64,000 nt of DNA, taken from positions 42,902,473 through 42,966,472 of the forward strand of contig OY735218.1 in NCBI GenBank assembly GCA_963457665.1, read 5' to 3'. The notes under the pieces are model-generated. The model saw nothing but the letters and a program-made list of their open reading frames with translations, ran no database searches and was not told the origin of the DNA. Position 1 is the first letter of the stretch, and the number at the start of each line of letters is the position of its first letter. Shown here piece after piece: positions 61,711 to 64,000 of the stretch. The DNA comes from Thysanoteuthis rhombus. Lineage: Eukaryota; Mollusca; Cephalopoda; Oegopsida; Thysanoteuthidae. The translations under genes were made by a program, and so were the position numbers.

Positions 61711-64000
61711 ACCTCCTCCTCCAGCAACAACAACAACTTCCACAAAACGACCACTTAAATGGTACAGAAAAGCCAGCACAGAGCGGCTGGTGACCGACGA
61801 TAGCTTTGAATAAAACTCATATTTTCCTACAGACGATGTGGATTCGGGAAAAAAATCAAAAGACATCTGTATTAAAAGAAAAAAAATTTCCCTAGTCACT
61901 TCTAGTGTCAGCAGAGCAGCTGCAGTATGAATTGAGAGACTAGCTAACCTGCTCCTCCCCTGGGCCGATAAAATGGTTCTAGCCAGTCGAGTTATACCAA
62001 GCCTTGAATAATGGACTGAACCAAGGAAAGAAGAGAGAAAGGCTGAGAGAATGAAGACTTGCTTTCTACCCAAAATCTCACAGTAGTCGAGTCCGAGTCT
62101 CATTTCATACCTCCTCCCTCTACTCATCATCAGTGCCTTTCTTTACTCTTTCTTTTTCCTTACCCAGATCCCCCAGCCGACAGACTCCAGCTCTCCATCC
62201 TACATCACTGTGTATTAAAAGTTGTAATTTATATTGTATATAGAACCTATGATTTAATATCTATCTTGGGTTTTCAGATTTCAAGAGAAATCTCGAAAGA
62301 AGTTGACTCGCTCTAGCCTTCCATCTTTGTTATCTTTATTTTAATATTCTTAGCTTCCAACCCAGAACCACTTTTCAGTTTCAAGATGCAACTTTTATAT
62401 ATAAATTCCAGTCTTTTCTCGTCGTTGATTAATAATGAAGCCTCTGTATTACCCGGCATTAATTTGGGTAAATATCGCATACACTCATCAATCCTATGAG
62501 TATCTTATGCAAACCAAAATACTACTACGAAGATAATTTTTTTTTTTTTCCCTTTAATTTAAAGCATCACTTCGATCATAACTACCGTATACAATCTTTA
62601 GTTCAGGATACGATTAGTAAAAAATAATTACTTGAAATAATTTACCCAATGTTGTCTACTGACCGCATCGGGAACCTCAACCAAAAACGTTCCTACAAAT
62701 TGTTAAGAAGCAGACATTACTTCCCCTTCATAATTTTACCAGCCAATAAAAAGAATCAAGTTTCTATCAGGGTTGTTTCGTACAAAATAAACCTCACCGG
62801 CTGGAAGAAGTGTACAAAAGAGTTGTTTTGTTTTTTGATTTTGTAGGTAGTTGAGGCTTAATTTCTAAATTGAATTTGTTCACTCTGAGTATCTCGTTTT
62901 GGGGATTTTTTTTTGATACTGAATTTTCCTTAGTTTGAGAGGAGAGAACGACGACTGATATAATAGAAAAACGAATCTGGCATTATTTGATCGAAACGAC
63001 TTCACGCATTGGATTGACTAGTTATAAAATTTGTAATATTTACTTCCAAGGTTGACAGCAATCCACACGAATTGGAAACATCAATAAGTCCAAATTCCTT
63101 TTTTAAAAAGAATAGTGCCAACTTCCAGTAGCAGTAGTAGTAGTAGAATTGAAATAAATTCTTCATTTATTACTAAACAATGAATGAGCTATCTCATTGA
63201 ATAACTTTTTTTCAATATTCAATAACTAAAACATGAGATACACTTGCGAAAAAATAGAAAGCAGATATCAGTAATTCTTTCCCAGAAAAAAAAATGCAAG
63301 GACGTAATTATTTCCTCATCATCTTTTGTCTAGATTTATCAGACTAAAGATATGAATGTTGCCTTTGAGAGAGAGGTGTGGATAGGCCTGTCCAATCAAA
63401 ACAGAGGAGAGATTTTGAAGATCCAATCAGCATCGAGCTTATTTAAGAGACACCCAACTGTCTGGATACATAAGAGAGAGTCAAAAACTGAAAATAGATA
63501 CGTGAATGTCCGTGTGTGTAATCGGCTTCTTCTTGGTATGATGTAAATATGCCACAACCTTTCTCCTGATACTCTCTCATAACTTTGGATTATTTCTCGA
63601 AAATTTTCTCTGGCCAAAAATAAACTTTAATAGGACTGTCTTTAGTGACTAAAAAGATTCCGTTTCTTGTTCATATTCATTTTTTGGTAATAACTAATTT
63701 AAAAAAGTCCTTCCACCACTAACACAAAAACGTTACTTAAATGCCAGTGTTTTTACTAAAATTGATGTTGAATTGAATTTCGATTTAATAAAAGGACAAA
63801 AACTTATGTAAAAAAACAAAACAAACTGTTTAACACTATGGATATAGTTATTTATTTTCTGAGATTTTGATCTCCTTGATCCAGGTCTGTGAACTGGAGG
63901 TATTCGTTCAAGTGTTTGAAAACCCCATACCGACTGTGACTAGTTATTGTTGTACTTGTATAATCGAATCCATTTTAGGTAAATTGATTGGAAATATTTT
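61643..64000. promoter_or_regulatory. 5' leader, promoter and upstream flank
   Basis: The first 150 bases upstream of the ATG are rich in GCC, CAA and CAG triplets and in CpG, as in an unmethylated promoter. On the minus strand an ATG at 62130 opens a 144-codon frame that ends 54 bases before the main ATG. It contains LSAFLSSFLGSVHYSRLGIT and has no recognised domain; if transcribed it would be an upstream ORF. Beyond about 62.2 kb the sequence returns to AT-rich DNA without a recognisable gene. A (TAG)n-like stretch occurs near 63130. No TATA box or divergent gene could be assigned. Confidence 0.45.

Noticed and set aside
62059-62316. Plus-strand frame of 85 codons upstream of the gene, possible divergent gene
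   Set aside because: No recognisable domain, poor start context, and no donor linking it to another exon.
1-64000. CRISPR arrays, operons, bacterial promoters or phage genes
   Set aside because: Regular spaced repeats and dense coding are absent; gene structure and repeats are those of an animal genome.

Overview
The window looks like about 64 kb of a large, AT-rich animal genome, most likely a lophotrochozoan or mollusc and perhaps a cephalopod. This placement is inference. It rests on GT-AG introns of 3-20 kb, decayed mariner elements, a Penelope-like element remnant, a dispersed repeat I recall from marine invertebrate genomes, very many poly(A) tracts, and unusual poly(G)/poly(C) runs. 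No bacterial, organellar or viral genes are visible, and there is no CRISPR array and no intact tRNA or rRNA gene.

One protein-coding gene can be supported. It lies on the minus strand and reads from right to left. Its start codon is at 61642 in a CpG-rich first exon. Five coding exons are proposed: 61642-61481, 41659-41498, 38681-38661, 24345-23566 and, less surely, 15368-15308. The first four join in phase 0 and give one continuous frame of 375 codons. Exons 1 and 2 together encode a chromodomain with the F/W/Y aromatic cage that reads methyl-lysine. It aligns without gaps to the chromodomain of M-phase phosphoprotein 8 (MPHOSPH8) as I remember it, and also resembles the CDYL and HP1 classes. 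Exon 3 is a 21-nt microexon. Exon 4 is a 260-codon, mostly disordered, basic and serine-rich segment with one compact acidic/aromatic motif. The 3' end of the gene was not found; it lies in the left part of the window or beyond it.

The rest is intron or flank, filled with old repeats. These are three inactive mariner relics (7.2, 26.3 and 52.0 kb), a head-to-head pair of Penelope-like GIY-YIG fragments (50.8-51.1 kb), and a 5S rRNA-like pseudogene next to a tRNA-like sequence (46.9-47.2 kb). There is also a tRNA-derived relic (8.1 kb), a LINE C-terminal fragment (19.7 kb), an uncertain pogo-like fragment (28.4 kb), and at least three dispersed families with two or three copies in the window.

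CpG dinucleotides are clearly scarcer from about 5.4 to 53 kb than in the two flanks. This fits a methylated gene body between less methylated ends. The left CpG-rich block (about 2.2-5.3 kb) may hold the promoter or first exon of another gene, which I could not resolve.
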